This document shows positions 54,487-64,000 of a DNA stretch of 64,000 nucleotides, piece by piece (position 1 is the first letter of the stretch; every line of letters begins with the position of its first letter). Under the pieces are notes generated by a model. That model was not told the DNA's origin and did no database searches. It saw only the letters and a program-made list of their open reading frames with translations. Source of the DNA: Pezicula radicicola (taxonomy: Eukaryota > Ascomycota > Leotiomycetes > Helotiales > Dermateaceae); contig PDUO01000039.1 in assembly GCA_003008705.1 (NCBI GenBank), positions 293,976 to 357,975 on the forward strand, given 5' to 3'. The position numbers were made by a program, and so were the translations under genes.

Positions 54487-55887
54487 TCACTTCTTGTAGT
54501 GCTGGGTAAAATCATATCGCAGGTTAAGTCGCTCCAGGAGAAATTCTTTCCTCAGCTCATCACTCTTGTGCCACTCCGGCCTCTGTCGGAGCTTCTCCAC
54601 GGGCAGCCGGCAAGTAGTCTTCAAGAAATTTTCGGTCGTTACGGGATTCACAACAGTGTGCCACTTCTCCCTCCTCTTATCGCTGTACACGTCAAGGATG
54701 GAAGTGTCAGCAAGACCGTTCCAGATGCCTATGAAGCAATCGGCCAGGCCACCCACGTCAACGAAGCCTCCGGTGACGCCTAGTCCTCCCAATGGGTTGC
54801 AGAGATGAGCGGCGTCTGAGGCCAGGAGAATCCGTCCAACACGCATCGATGATACGCACCGTTGGTGGATTTTATGGGGAGCCCATCCTAACATCTTGTA
54901 TCCGTCGGGTTTGGGATGTCCTGGTAGGATTTCTTCGAGTCGGCTAGGAAGCCGTTTTTCAACCTCTTCACTAGACAATTCACCCGGCTCTGAGTATGTG
55001 ATGCGGAAAAGGCCGTCCTTGGTAAGTTTTGCAGCGATCTATGTTCGTTTAATTAGCACTGCTAAGGCCTTGGGGAAAGCTCTTAAGGAAGCCTAGACTT
55101 ACGAAGAAGTTGGTCGGGTGCGAGATGAAGTTGGCATGGGTGAAGCCAAACTTGCCCTCCAGATCATACCATGTCTGCCGCGTATCGGTCAGTAATTCTC
55201 TTATGGTAATTCATGGGTGACAACGAAGAACCTACGTCGGTCGACACCAGCTGAACATCCCAAGTCTTGCCGGGAAACTCATCACCAAAAAGTGATTTTC
55301 GGACCGTGCTATGTGCTCCATCACAGCCGACGACATAGTCAGCCTCGATCCTCTTCTGCTCGCCGTTTACCACGACATCGACCCAGGCTTTCTCGTCGTC
55401 CTGGCCCACCTCGGTGACTTTGTGGCTCCAGGAAACCGTAACGAGGGGGTTGTCCTCTACCCGTTTGACGAGGATTTCGAGCAAATCCTCTTGAGGCAGG
55501 CAAGCTGATCGAAGGTCCTGGCCATCAATGTCACTGATGATTCCCGTATCCAGGACACCGTAGGCCGTGTAGTCGCCGCCAAATTGCCGCTGGGAGAAAG
55601 TAGTAGGGGGAAACCCGCGGCTACGAATCTCCTCCAGAACGCCTGCGTGTTGCAGATCTGCAATGGCAGCCGTTCCATAATAGGCCGCCCGGGGGCGTCG
55701 GTCAACATCCGCAGCCCCCTCCAGCACCTGGGTGGGGATATTCTCCTTGGAGAGTAGCAAGGCTAACAGCATGCCAGCAGGGCCGGCGCCGACGATAACA
55801 ACCTAATTTTGCAGGTATTAGCATGGTGTACCTCGGCTTTGGGGCAGGCTATCGACTTGCCTTCTTGAAAGGACGTTCCTGAGCCAT
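54487..55887 (-). CDS. FAD-dependent aromatic hydroxylase (PheA/TfdB-like)
   Basis: Four exons on the minus strand: 55887-55861, 55802-55236, 55174-55103 and 55038-54487, 405 residues, all in frame. The first intron has a GC donor (AAG|GCAAGT); the others are GT-AG. Group A flavoprotein monooxygenase: GAGPAG at 14-19, the VVGCDGAHSTVR motif with Asp-Gly at 170-171, and LLASDAAHL at 293-301 (Ser where Gly is usual). The C-terminal thioredoxin-like domain of phenol hydroxylases is absent. Such enzymes hydroxylate phenols, sometimes with loss of a carboxyl group, using NAD(P)H and O2; a resorcylic acid would be a fitting substrate. It lies next to the ACP-TE gene on the same strand. Intact. Assignment to this pathway rather than the next one to the right is inference. 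Confidence 0.88.
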
Positions 55888-56196
55888 TGCAAGATATAGA
55901 TTTATACTACAGTGAAGTGTGAATTGACCGTAGTGTTGAGTTGAAATGTTCTTGAAGGTATCTCTGGGAAGGATTCAGTATAATGACAAGTATTTGATTC
56001 TTTACACCCCGGATTGAGTGAAGAATGAGATATTATTGAGAGGTTTATGTATGCTGCTACCGAGAGCTGACCTTCGGGCTGATGGCACGACATGAATGAC
56101 GTGACTGACCACGGGGACCTGTATCTAGAGTGTTATTCTGTCAAGGGATCCTTACTTCCCCGTCACCCCGCTAGAAATCCTTAACAGCGTTGTCTC

Positions 56197-56379
56197 TACG
56201 AAGGTGCCGGGGGTAATATTTTACTCACCGCCTTCGTAGGGACAAAATACAGGGGTGCTGGCCGGGGTGAATTCTTCTGTGCACACCTTGAATTAGTGGT
56301 AATCAGCTGGTAATTATTCTGCCAGGCATAAACCCCTGTAGAGCGGTGTGCAAAACATTCCCCCCCCGGCACCTTCGTA
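56197..56379. mobile_element. MITE, 183 bp, about 37-bp inverted arms
   Basis: Arms 56197-56233 and 56343-56379 are imperfect reverse complements (tacgaaggtgccggggg at the left, ccccccggcaccttcgta at the right). Non-coding, between the hydroxylase and SDR promoters. Confidence 0.75.
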
Positions 56380-56543
56380 TTATAAGGTTATGCCGCCTTC
56401 CGGGCATCACTAAGGGTCAGGCCCTGTAGTTCAGGAAAGTCCGAACAACCCTGTATACAGGGTCCTATATGTAGGGTGCTACCAAGGAACCATGCTCTAT
56501 ATTTGCCCGTAATACCGGGAGAAAGTAAAATTTAATAAATACC

Positions 56544-56724
56544 TACTATCCCCCCCCTTAAATAGAGGTTATTTAGTGGGCTCTGTGGGTCGGATACGTA
56601 GAAGATTTAAGAGGCCTGACAGAGGCCTGGCAGGCTACAAGTACACCTATTCCTATTTATTAGACACCCTAGATAGCTCGGCCTACCCGCCCACCAAATA
56701 ACCTCTATTTAGGGGGGGATAGTA
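56544..56724. mobile_element. MITE, 181 bp, TACTATCCCC termini
   Basis: Inverted arms about 56544-56580 and 56690-56724 contain taaatagaggttatttagtg and its complement. The termini share tactatcccccc with the nested element at 53712. Its right end lies 87 bp before the SDR start codon, so it forms part of that promoter. Confidence 0.8.
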
Positions 56725-56811
56725 GAGCCCCAATATATTCAATAGCGCTGCTTTGACTGCTGCGAAACCTAACATCATCCCAGCGCTGTGAAAGTGAGGA
56801 CTTCGAGTAGC

Positions 56812-57865
56812 ATGGTTGACTTCGGACAGAACACCACTGGTGATGAGGTAGTTGCCCACTTTGTTAATCGGGTTGAAGGATGTACATGTAAGTAAAAGAC
56901 GAGCATTTGTCAAACAGAAAACTAACTCAACCACTTTAGTTGTCATTAATGGAATACTTCCAGGAGGCCTTGGGGAAGGAATCGTCAGTTCTCTTGCCCG
57001 CGGCAATCCTACACGACTTGTGCTGGTGGCTAGCCCCGACAATATACAGGACGTTAAGCTCTTGATCACTACACTCCAAAGCTCATATAATGGCATCATA
57101 TTCGCTCTGATCGCGATGGATGGCTCCTCCTTTTTCAGCGTTAGGAAGGCAGCACAGGAGATCCTGGCGGACGTTGGTATTGCCCATATCGACGTGATTA
57201 TCAACGTCCCAACTGAGATGCCAGGCCCGTATACCGAGACAGAGGACGGAATGGAGAATTTGTTGCAACGCAATTACTTGAGCCACTTCCTCTTAACCAA
57301 CAAGTTGCTACCTAAGCTTCTACCGGCCTCAAGCCCTCGGGTGGTGAATGTCAGCAGCAGCGCGAACACGATTTCGGCCATGCACTGGGATGATCTTAAC
57401 TTCAAGGCACCAGGTGCGTACGAGCAGTGGACAGCTTACGGCCAGACCAAGACTGCGGGTGTGCTGTTCAGTGTTGCGCTTAACCGGCGATTGACATCGT
57501 CCATTCCGGCCTTTCGTTCATACGCGTTGCACCCAGGAGGCGTGAAGACGAAATTACAAACGCAGCTAAGTGCGGAAGCCCTGAAGTGGGCATACGAAGG
57601 CACGAAAAAGAGATTTGGAGAGGCAACAGCCAAAGATTTCTTCACTTGGAAGACATTGGCTGCCGCATCCTCTACGCCTTTACGGGCTGCTCTTGACCTT
57701 TCTCTATCTGGCCGCGAAGGTGTTTGGCTTCAGGACTGTGAGCTCTTTCCAGAGTCGGTTCACTTGGCTTCCTGGTCTCAGGATCCAGAGGACGCACAGA
57801 GGTTATGGAAGATGAGTGAAGATCTGGTCAGCGAGAGATTTGAAGTTCAAAGCATAGTTAGCTAA
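56812..57865 (+). CDS. Short-chain dehydrogenase, retinol-dehydrogenase-like
   Basis: Exon 1 56812-56887 and exon 2 56940-57865 (intron 56888-56939, branch CTAAC) give 333 residues beginning MVDFGQNTTGDEVVAHF, the usual start of this fungal family. The cofactor motif reads NGILPGGLG at about 29-37, with Asn where Thr is typical. The structural NNAG is NVPT at 114-117. Ser164-166 and Tyr192/Lys196 (YGQTK) are kept, so the catalytic site looks present although two supporting motifs have drifted. Reaction and substrate cannot be read from the sequence. An ATG at 56852 would start inside the exon 1/intron region and misses the family N-terminus. The MITE directly upstream may affect its expression. 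Confidence 0.85.
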
Positions 57866-58294
57866 TCAGTTTGCACATGATGCGCTGCAGAGAGGCCCAT
57901 TGATTGCTGAAATGGGGATTTCTTGGATGTTGTAATTGTAACATTCCACTAAGTGATTTATCTTTTAGAGAACGCACTTAGTATATTTTGTACTTTTACT
58001 TGCACTTTCGATAATACTAAGCCTGTATCCTGTCTTGTGTATGAGTCGGATGTCGTATGTCGTTAACGGCGGGATGTGGAAGCAGCGATTACTTGGCATA
58101 CTACCGAGTGCCCCCCTGGGGAACCATGTGTCAAGGACTACGTAGAGATAAGACCCTTGGTTCCACCCCAGATATTGAAAGGATGCTGCGATAAATATCA
58201 TTCGATAATTGCGGAGACTTGCAGTACCGTAATTGCTGAGGCAGAATCATCTAGACAACGACATGGGAAAAGAAGACTAGGCACTTGGCAACTC
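57866..58294. other. Intergenic, no supported gene
   Basis: SDR 3' side. Short frames only. Confidence 0.4.
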
Positions 58295-58646
58295 GGCGCG
58301 GCGATGGCGTGAACAGATTTGGATAAGATGGTACGATGAAATTGAGTGATATATGCCGAGTAAACCGAAGAACTCAAATCAATGTCCAGCAGAGGCATAT
58401 TTTGCTTAAAGTTCTTAAGGGCCCGAAATGTCTCCTAAGGGCTAACACTACCCTAAAGGAACTTAACCCCGGCGCGGCGATAGCGTGAACAGATTTGGAT
58501 AAGATGGTACGATGAAATTGAGTGATATATGCCGAGTAAACCGAAGAACTCAAATCAATGTCCAGCAGAGGCATATTTTGCTTAAAGTTCTTAAGGGCCC
58601 GAAGTGTCTCCTAAGGGCTAACACTACCCTAAAGGAACTTAACCCC
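58295..58646. repeat. Perfect-length tandem duplication, 2 x 176 bp
   Basis: Copies 58295-58470 and 58471-58646 differ at only a couple of bases (gatggcg/gatagcg and gaaatg/gaagtg). Both start ggcgcggcgat and end ggaacttaacccc. The identical short minus-strand peptides predicted in each copy are only a consequence of the duplication. The near-identity points to a recent event. Confidence 0.9.
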
Positions 58647-59456
58647 GAAGAGATCCCTATTAACTCTAATTCTGAGAATAAGCAAATCATCCTACGTATA
58701 CATATCCCGGGACCTGGCTAGTGATTTAGCTGCTAGGGTTTCTTTGTCCCCAACTCGGCACCGCGGTTTTTAGGAGTCCCTCGACGGCCCTCCTTGGACG
58801 GTGAAGGAGCACTAATTCGTGTAAAGTTTACCGCAAATGAGAAGGAATCTCAGGATCAAGAGACCGAAGATCATTCTGGGGTTGGTGTCTACTGCTCTGT
58901 ATTAAAGGAACTTGCAAAAGTATCTCCCGTGTAAGTTCAGCTCTAAGCGACCAGTTGTCTAATACGGCAAATATAAACAAGGAGCATTCTATTTTCATAT
59001 GTGTTTACCGTAATATCGATGATATCAGATCTTATATCAGCATGATACATACTGCTACCTGAACAAGTACCCCTTGAAATAAGATTGGGGGTTAATAAGG
59101 TTAATTAATGCTGGAGTGCAATAGATAACAGACTTAGTATGAGATACGATGGCTGGAACTTAGAATCTAAGTGGAGCCGTATCAGCTAAATGAGTGGAAA
59201 AGTGTATCGAGGAGAACCCAATTCTACTTCTCACTCAGGTGAGACGTGTCACGCTTGGCGTGTATCTCTGCTACTCATAACGCTGGGAGAAACAAAAACA
59301 ACGACTATGCTAGAACCTAATTCTTAAAAGCGTCCTCGGTATAAAATGTCACCAGTTCCCAAAATTGCTAACGGATTCCCGCTCTTTCATCCCATCTCTT
59401 TCATTCCATAATTCAACCGTTTGTACGAATTAAGTCTTCTGTGTATTTTTACAAAC
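58647..59456. promoter_or_regulatory. Upstream region of NR-PKS 2
   Basis: No gene supported. A TATAAAA lies at 59340-59346, 111 bp before ATG 59457, followed by a pyrimidine-rich leader (59380-59410), a common fungal promoter arrangement. Confidence 0.5.
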
Positions 59457-62400
59457 ATGTCAGCCGTGTCCAAAAGGCCATCCGCGGCATTCTTTTGCCC
59501 AGTGCCATTCTTGGTTGGCGCTGACTACTTGGTACAAATACGCCGCCGAATCCTTGAAAACCCATTTCTACACCCGTTGGGAGAAGCGATAAAGGAAGCT
59601 CCTCAACTATGGGATTCCCTTTCACGCGACAACAGGGCAGGGCATGTGGCCGTCGGGGCTAGAGGCGCAGAGTTCGCAAAGGGTTTCCAGACATGGATGG
59701 AGACCGGAGAACCTGGAGTAATTGCGAGCCAGCGTTCGACCATAGTCAGCTTTCCACTTCTCATCGTCACTGGAATCTACCAGTGGTGCACATATCTTGA
59801 GATGGCCGGCCTCACTCAGGCCGAGGTAATTGAAGGTCTCAATGTTGGTGGGATCCAGGGTTACTGTGGCGGCATATTGAGCGCCGTTACAGTTTCAGGC
59901 GCTGCCACCGAGGAAGAACTAGGCCGTAGGGCAGCTGATGCCTTCCGGATAGCGTTTGTTCTAGGTGTTTTTATGTCAGAAGGCGAAGTTGGCCCACCGG
60001 AGAATGCCCCGGACATGTTGATTGTGCGGCTCAAACACCCTGGCCAGGATAAGGAACTGATGGAGCAATTCCCAGGGGTAAGGGCAGATAACCAGACAAA
60101 CAAGTAATCATCATATGCTAACTGAACGGCCATCTAGATTTATGCGTCAGCTACCACAAACCCAGTCACCATTTGTTTTGCTGGAAGGCAGTCGGAGCTT
60201 GCGCCGTTGAAGACATACGTCGCGGCCAATCGTATGTTTTCAATTCAGACCTACCCTACGGGCACGGGTCACGATCCGAGAAACAAGAAGTACCTCTCCA
60301 ACATGCTGGCCATCATCGCCGAACATGGGCTTATCAGCTTCCCGTCAGCTGATTCGTTGAGAGTTATCGTCCAGTCAAATTCTGATGGCGAGCTCCTAGC
60401 GGGTGAGACGCCGGCTGAGCTTGCAGAAAATGTCCTGGGTAACATTTTATGTGGTCGATGTGAGTGGTATACAGTGGTGGAAAAGTTGGCGAAGAGAGTT
60501 CGTGAACACTATGGTGAATCTTCACATTCGCTGCTCCTGCTTGGCGGTTACGATTGCGTTCCCGTTGAGCCATTTCATCAGATGTCCTTGAAGGTCACCA
60601 AGATCGACGTCGTTCTTACCTTGAGGGAGCTGATGCAGTCCCGAATCGAGCTCGGAAGTTACAATGACGATGCTATTGCTGTGGTAGGCTCGGCGTGCCG
60701 TATTCCTGGCGCCAGCAACCTTGACGAGCTCTGGGAGATGCTAGAAAAAGGTGTATCTCGGTGTGAGGAAGTGCGACCGGACCGAGTGCCGCTGTCTGGA
60801 AGCCATAGAGCATCAATGGACCCCAAGGTAAGACCTTCCCCTGCATGATATCTGCGCAATTCGAGTAAGTTTGACTTGGGTAAAGGCTGACGGGTGTTCC
60901 TGACTGCAGTTTACAAGCAATCGAAAGTGGTTCGGCAATTTTGTAGACAACGTAGATCAGTTCGACAACGACCTTTTCGGAATGAGCCCTGCTGAGGCAT
61001 CGTGGATGGATCCGCAACAGAGAATCCTACTCGAGCTTGCATTCGAGGCGTTGGACTCCCATGGCCACCTTGGTCACAGATCCCATCGGCGTGAAGCAGG
61101 TCAGCAAGTTGGATGCTTCATCGGCGGCTCGCTGCTTGAATACAACGAGCATACGACAACCCACGCGCCAACAGCCTACTCAGCCATCGGTACCATGCAA
61201 GCCTTTCAATGCGGCCGGATCAGTCACCACTTTGGTTGGTATGGACCATCCGAAACCATTGACACGGCCTGTTCCAGTTCTCTGGTCGCCATCAGCCGAG
61301 CAGTATCCGCGATCCGGGCGGGCGACTGCTACATGGCGGTTGCTGGCGGTGCCAGTATACTGGGAGGCGTGAACTATTACCTCGACCTCGCCAAAGCCCG
61401 TTTCTTGAGCCCGACGGGTCAGTGCAAGGTGTTCGACGTATCGGCGGACGGCTACTGCCGCGCTGACGGGGCTGGCATTGTCGTCTTGAAGCGGTTGAAG
61501 CACGCTCTGGCTTCGGGCGACAACATTCTGGCTGTGATTCCCGGCGCTGGAACGAACCAAGGCGGGTTATCCAGAGGCATCACGCTCCCCGATGGACAGG
61601 CGCAGAGGCAGTTGTATCAACGTGTCTTGGACTCAGCTCGCCTGAAGCCCAAAGACATCTCGTACATCGAGTGCCACGGAACCGGGACGCAGGCCGGCGA
61701 CCCGAATGAGATCGGTGGGCTGCGTGCGGTGTTTGGTGACGGAGAGCGAGAGAAGAAGCTGTACGTAGGCTCGATCAAGGGCAACGTGGGCCATGCGGAG
61801 GCTGCTGCTGGCATCACTGGCCTGATGAAGGTGCTAGCCATGTTACGCAACGGCAAGATCCCACCGCAGGCCAGCTTCAATGAGGTGAACCCCAATCTCG
61901 GCGCTCTGGAGTCGTTCAAGATGGCCATCCCCACCGGAACCGTCCAGCCCTGGGAAGCGTCCGGCAATGTGCGCAGAGCCCTTGTCAACTCGTACGGTGC
62001 CGCCGGCTCCAATGCCTCTCTCGTCGTGTGCGAGACACCGAACAGTCGGCCCAAGAGCGGCTGGTGGATGGATGGAAACCACAACACGGCAACCAGCAGT
62101 GAGCCTCTGACCTGGCCTATTCTGGTCACAGCCGCCTCCAAGGCCAGTCTCCAGGCCAATTGCCATGTGCTCGCAAAGACGCTGCGGTCGACCAAGCCAA
62201 GCGTACGTGAGTTCCTGTGGACGCTCTCCGAGAAGCGACAGCGACATAAGTTCCGAGCCGCATTTGCCGTCGACAGCAACGTGGACCCGACTGAGTTGGC
62301 AGCAACGCTGGAAAAGACGGCATCCTCCTCATCCATTGCGATCCCCTCGAAACCAAAGCCGGTGGTGCTGGTCTTCGGCGGCCAGTCTCAACGCACCATT

Positions 62401-64000
62401 CACCTGGACCGCAGTCTCTACGATACCTGCCCGGCCCTGCGTGGTCACCTAGCCGAGTGCGATGCCATCTTGACCGAGCTGGGCTACCCCCCCGTTGCCG
62501 CAGACCTCTTGAAGCACGAGAAGGTGGACCAGGATGTCCTGCTGCTGCAGACCGGCACCTTTGCCATTCAGTACAGCTGTGCGAAGACGTGGGAAGAGGC
62601 TGGCTTGCAAGTTCAAGCCGTGGTCGGCCATAGCTTCGGAGAGCTGACTGCCCTGACCTTCGCCGGGGCTCTCAGCCTGCGTGATGGAATCCGCGTCGTC
62701 GCCCAACGAGCATCGCTGATGCAGACGGCATGGGGACCAGAAAGGGGCGTGATGCTTGCGGTCCACTCCTCTCTGGAAACGGTGGAGGCTCTCAGTGCCG
62801 CGATCCCTGGCCTGGAGATGGCCTGTCACAACTCCCTTGCCAGCCAGGTCGTTGTGGGTACAGAGAGTGAGATCAAGGAGGCTGAGGCTCTGTTGGAGGC
62901 ACGCTTCAAGGGCACCCGATTCCAACGGGTTGACGTTACCCATGGCTTCCACTCGAAGTTCGTGGACGACATTCTCCCCGGCCTCCGCGAGCTGGACGAC
63001 TCCCTCACCTTCCTGAAGCCCCGTATGCACCTGGAGCTTTGCCTGGCCGACGAACACGACTCGATACCTCAGCCCGGCCACATCGGGCGCCATGCACGCA
63101 ACCCGGTCTTCTTCACCACGGCCCTCACTCGGCTTGCCCAGAGACTGGGTCCATCAGTCTGGCTCGAGGCCGGCACCGACTCGCCCATCATTGGTATGGC
63201 CAAACGGGCTGTCCCAGATGCCGGCGACCATTCGTTCCACCCGCTGAAGTTCAAGGGAGCCCGCTCACCGGAGAAGGTGATGTGCGACACCACCATCGCC
63301 CTTTGGCGTCTGGCCATTGATACTACCTACTGGCCGTGGGTCGGCGTCAAGGATATGAAGATGGCCAGCTTGCCTCTGTACCAGTTTACCCGCAAGTCGT
63401 TCTGGACTCGCTGGGTTGATCATCCTGCAGAGCTCCAGGAGCGTCTCGACGAGGCTCTCCAATCGAAACCACTTATTCCAGCGGCAGTAACGGTTGCTCC
63501 AGTGGACAAGCTTGTTTCTCCTCCTCCGCCCAATTCTAACCGCTACCCGGTCAACATCAACAGCAGTCGCTTCCAGCAGATCGTCTCCGGCCACTCGGTC
63601 TGCGAACAGCCCATGTGCCCCGCTTCCATGTACATGGAATGTGTGGCCTTGAGTGTCCAGATATACGAATCCAGCGCCAAGCGTTCCTTTGGAGGAGCTG
63701 GAGTGGCCCTGAGTTTCAAGCAAGTGTCTTTTGAGAGCCCGCTGACCCTGCGATCTGATCAGCAGGTGGCGGTGGTCCTCGATGCGCAGCCTGACGACGG
63801 CCGATCTTGGACGTTCCGCCTTGAGAGCACCGTTGCCAGTCGGACTACAGTCCATGCTTGCGGTGTGATCGCCCAAGTGGCATCTCCCGACATGAGCCAC
63901 CTCAAAGTTCTGCTCAGTGACCGAGCTCAAGAACTGAAGTCGAAGCCTGACGCCGAGACAATTAACGCCCGACGGTTCTATAAGTTATTCGAAAGTCTGG
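59457..64000 (+). CDS. Second non-reducing polyketide synthase, SAT-KS-AT-PT..., cut by window edge
   Basis: Exons 59457-60077, 60138-60827 and 60910 onward are open to the last base. SAT: about residues 1-390 with GYCGG Cys137. KS: AIAVVGSACRIPGA start, DTACSSS with Cys558 (61270), ECHGTGTQ and NVGHAEAA. AT: GHSFGE near 62630 with an AT-type HGFHSK. Product template: GHSVCEQPMCPAS near 63590 with the catalytic His. ACP and release domains lie beyond the window. The SAT and KS styles (FFCPVPFLVGADY; EYNEHTTTHAPTAYSA) are those of NR-PKS clades that often carry a C-methyltransferase; that domain cannot be seen here. It is transcribed away from the other genes and is not needed by the HR-PKS/NR-PKS 1/TE logic, so it probably starts another pathway. 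No damage seen. Confidence 0.95.

Noticed and set aside
58198..58574. Two identical 66-codon minus ORFs
   Set aside because: Identity is due to the 176-bp tandem duplication; no domain.
61037..61372. Frameshift in the KS of NR-PKS 2
   Set aside because: Reading from the acceptor at 60910, one frame runs through this region to the window end; the apparent break comes only from other-frame ORFs and the missing stop.
62449..63930. Minus-strand ORFs of 214 and 221 codons
   Set aside because: They lie antisense to the KS-AT-PT coding frame and have no domains; GC-rich shadow frames.
1..64000. CRISPR arrays, rRNA, tRNA or riboswitches
   Set aside because: No regular short repeat/spacer array, rRNA words or convincing cloverleaf was seen; CRISPR is not expected in a fungal nuclear genome.

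Overview
The window is chromosomal DNA of a filamentous ascomycete (Pezizomycotina). The evidence is multidomain iterative polyketide synthases (PKSs), genes split by 50-70 nt introns with CTAAC-type branch points, fungal P450, SDR and MFS families, and AT-rich repeats with C-to-T/G-to-A decay typical of repeat-induced point mutation (RIP). Genus and species cannot be read from the sequence. There is a 644-nt run of N at 48034-48677.

Layout. Left flank (0-15 kb): one apparently intact TetX-like flavoprotein monooxygenase (2041-3560), then a run of broken genes: a flavoprotein monooxygenase with frameshifts and a deletion, a P450 with five in-frame TAG codons, a Zn2Cys6 regulator relic, a P450 lacking its haem region, and an unrecognised relic. 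At 15.8 kb is an intact medium-chain reductase. Core (18-31 kb, minus strand): non-reducing PKS (NR-PKS 1), 14-TM-type MFS exporter, CYP52-like P450. At 31.9-39.5 kb (minus) is a highly reducing PKS (HR-PKS). Two MITEs follow, then a DMATS-type aromatic prenyltransferase with one in-frame TGA and an Ayr1-like SDR. A RIP-destroyed Ty1/Copia element fills 45.7-52 kb. Beyond it are a free-standing ACP-thioesterase protein, a flavin monooxygenase, a second SDR, a set of MITEs (one nested in another), and a second NR-PKS (NR-PKS 2) running off the right edge.

How it may work. HR-PKS, NR-PKS 1 and the separate ACP-TE protein look like one assembly line. The HR-PKS would make an acyl starter; the SAT of NR-PKS 1 would accept it, extend it and cyclise it to a resorcylic-acid-type ring; release would occur in trans. 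The main evidence is complementary damage. NR-PKS 1 keeps an intact ACP but its C-terminal TE has lost the catalytic His. The free protein keeps a complete Ser-Asp-His TE but its ACP has Lys in place of the phosphopantetheine Ser. From memory this matches the HR-PKS/NR-PKS/pseudo-ACP-TE trio reported for fungal olivetolic acid formation. With a prenyltransferase, a CYP52-like hydroxylase and a flavin hydroxylase nearby, a prenylated, oxidised alkyl- or alkenyl-resorcinol (formally cannabinoid-like) is the working hypothesis. The prenyltransferase stop codon suggests this allele may now stop earlier. NR-PKS 2 probably belongs to another pathway to the right.
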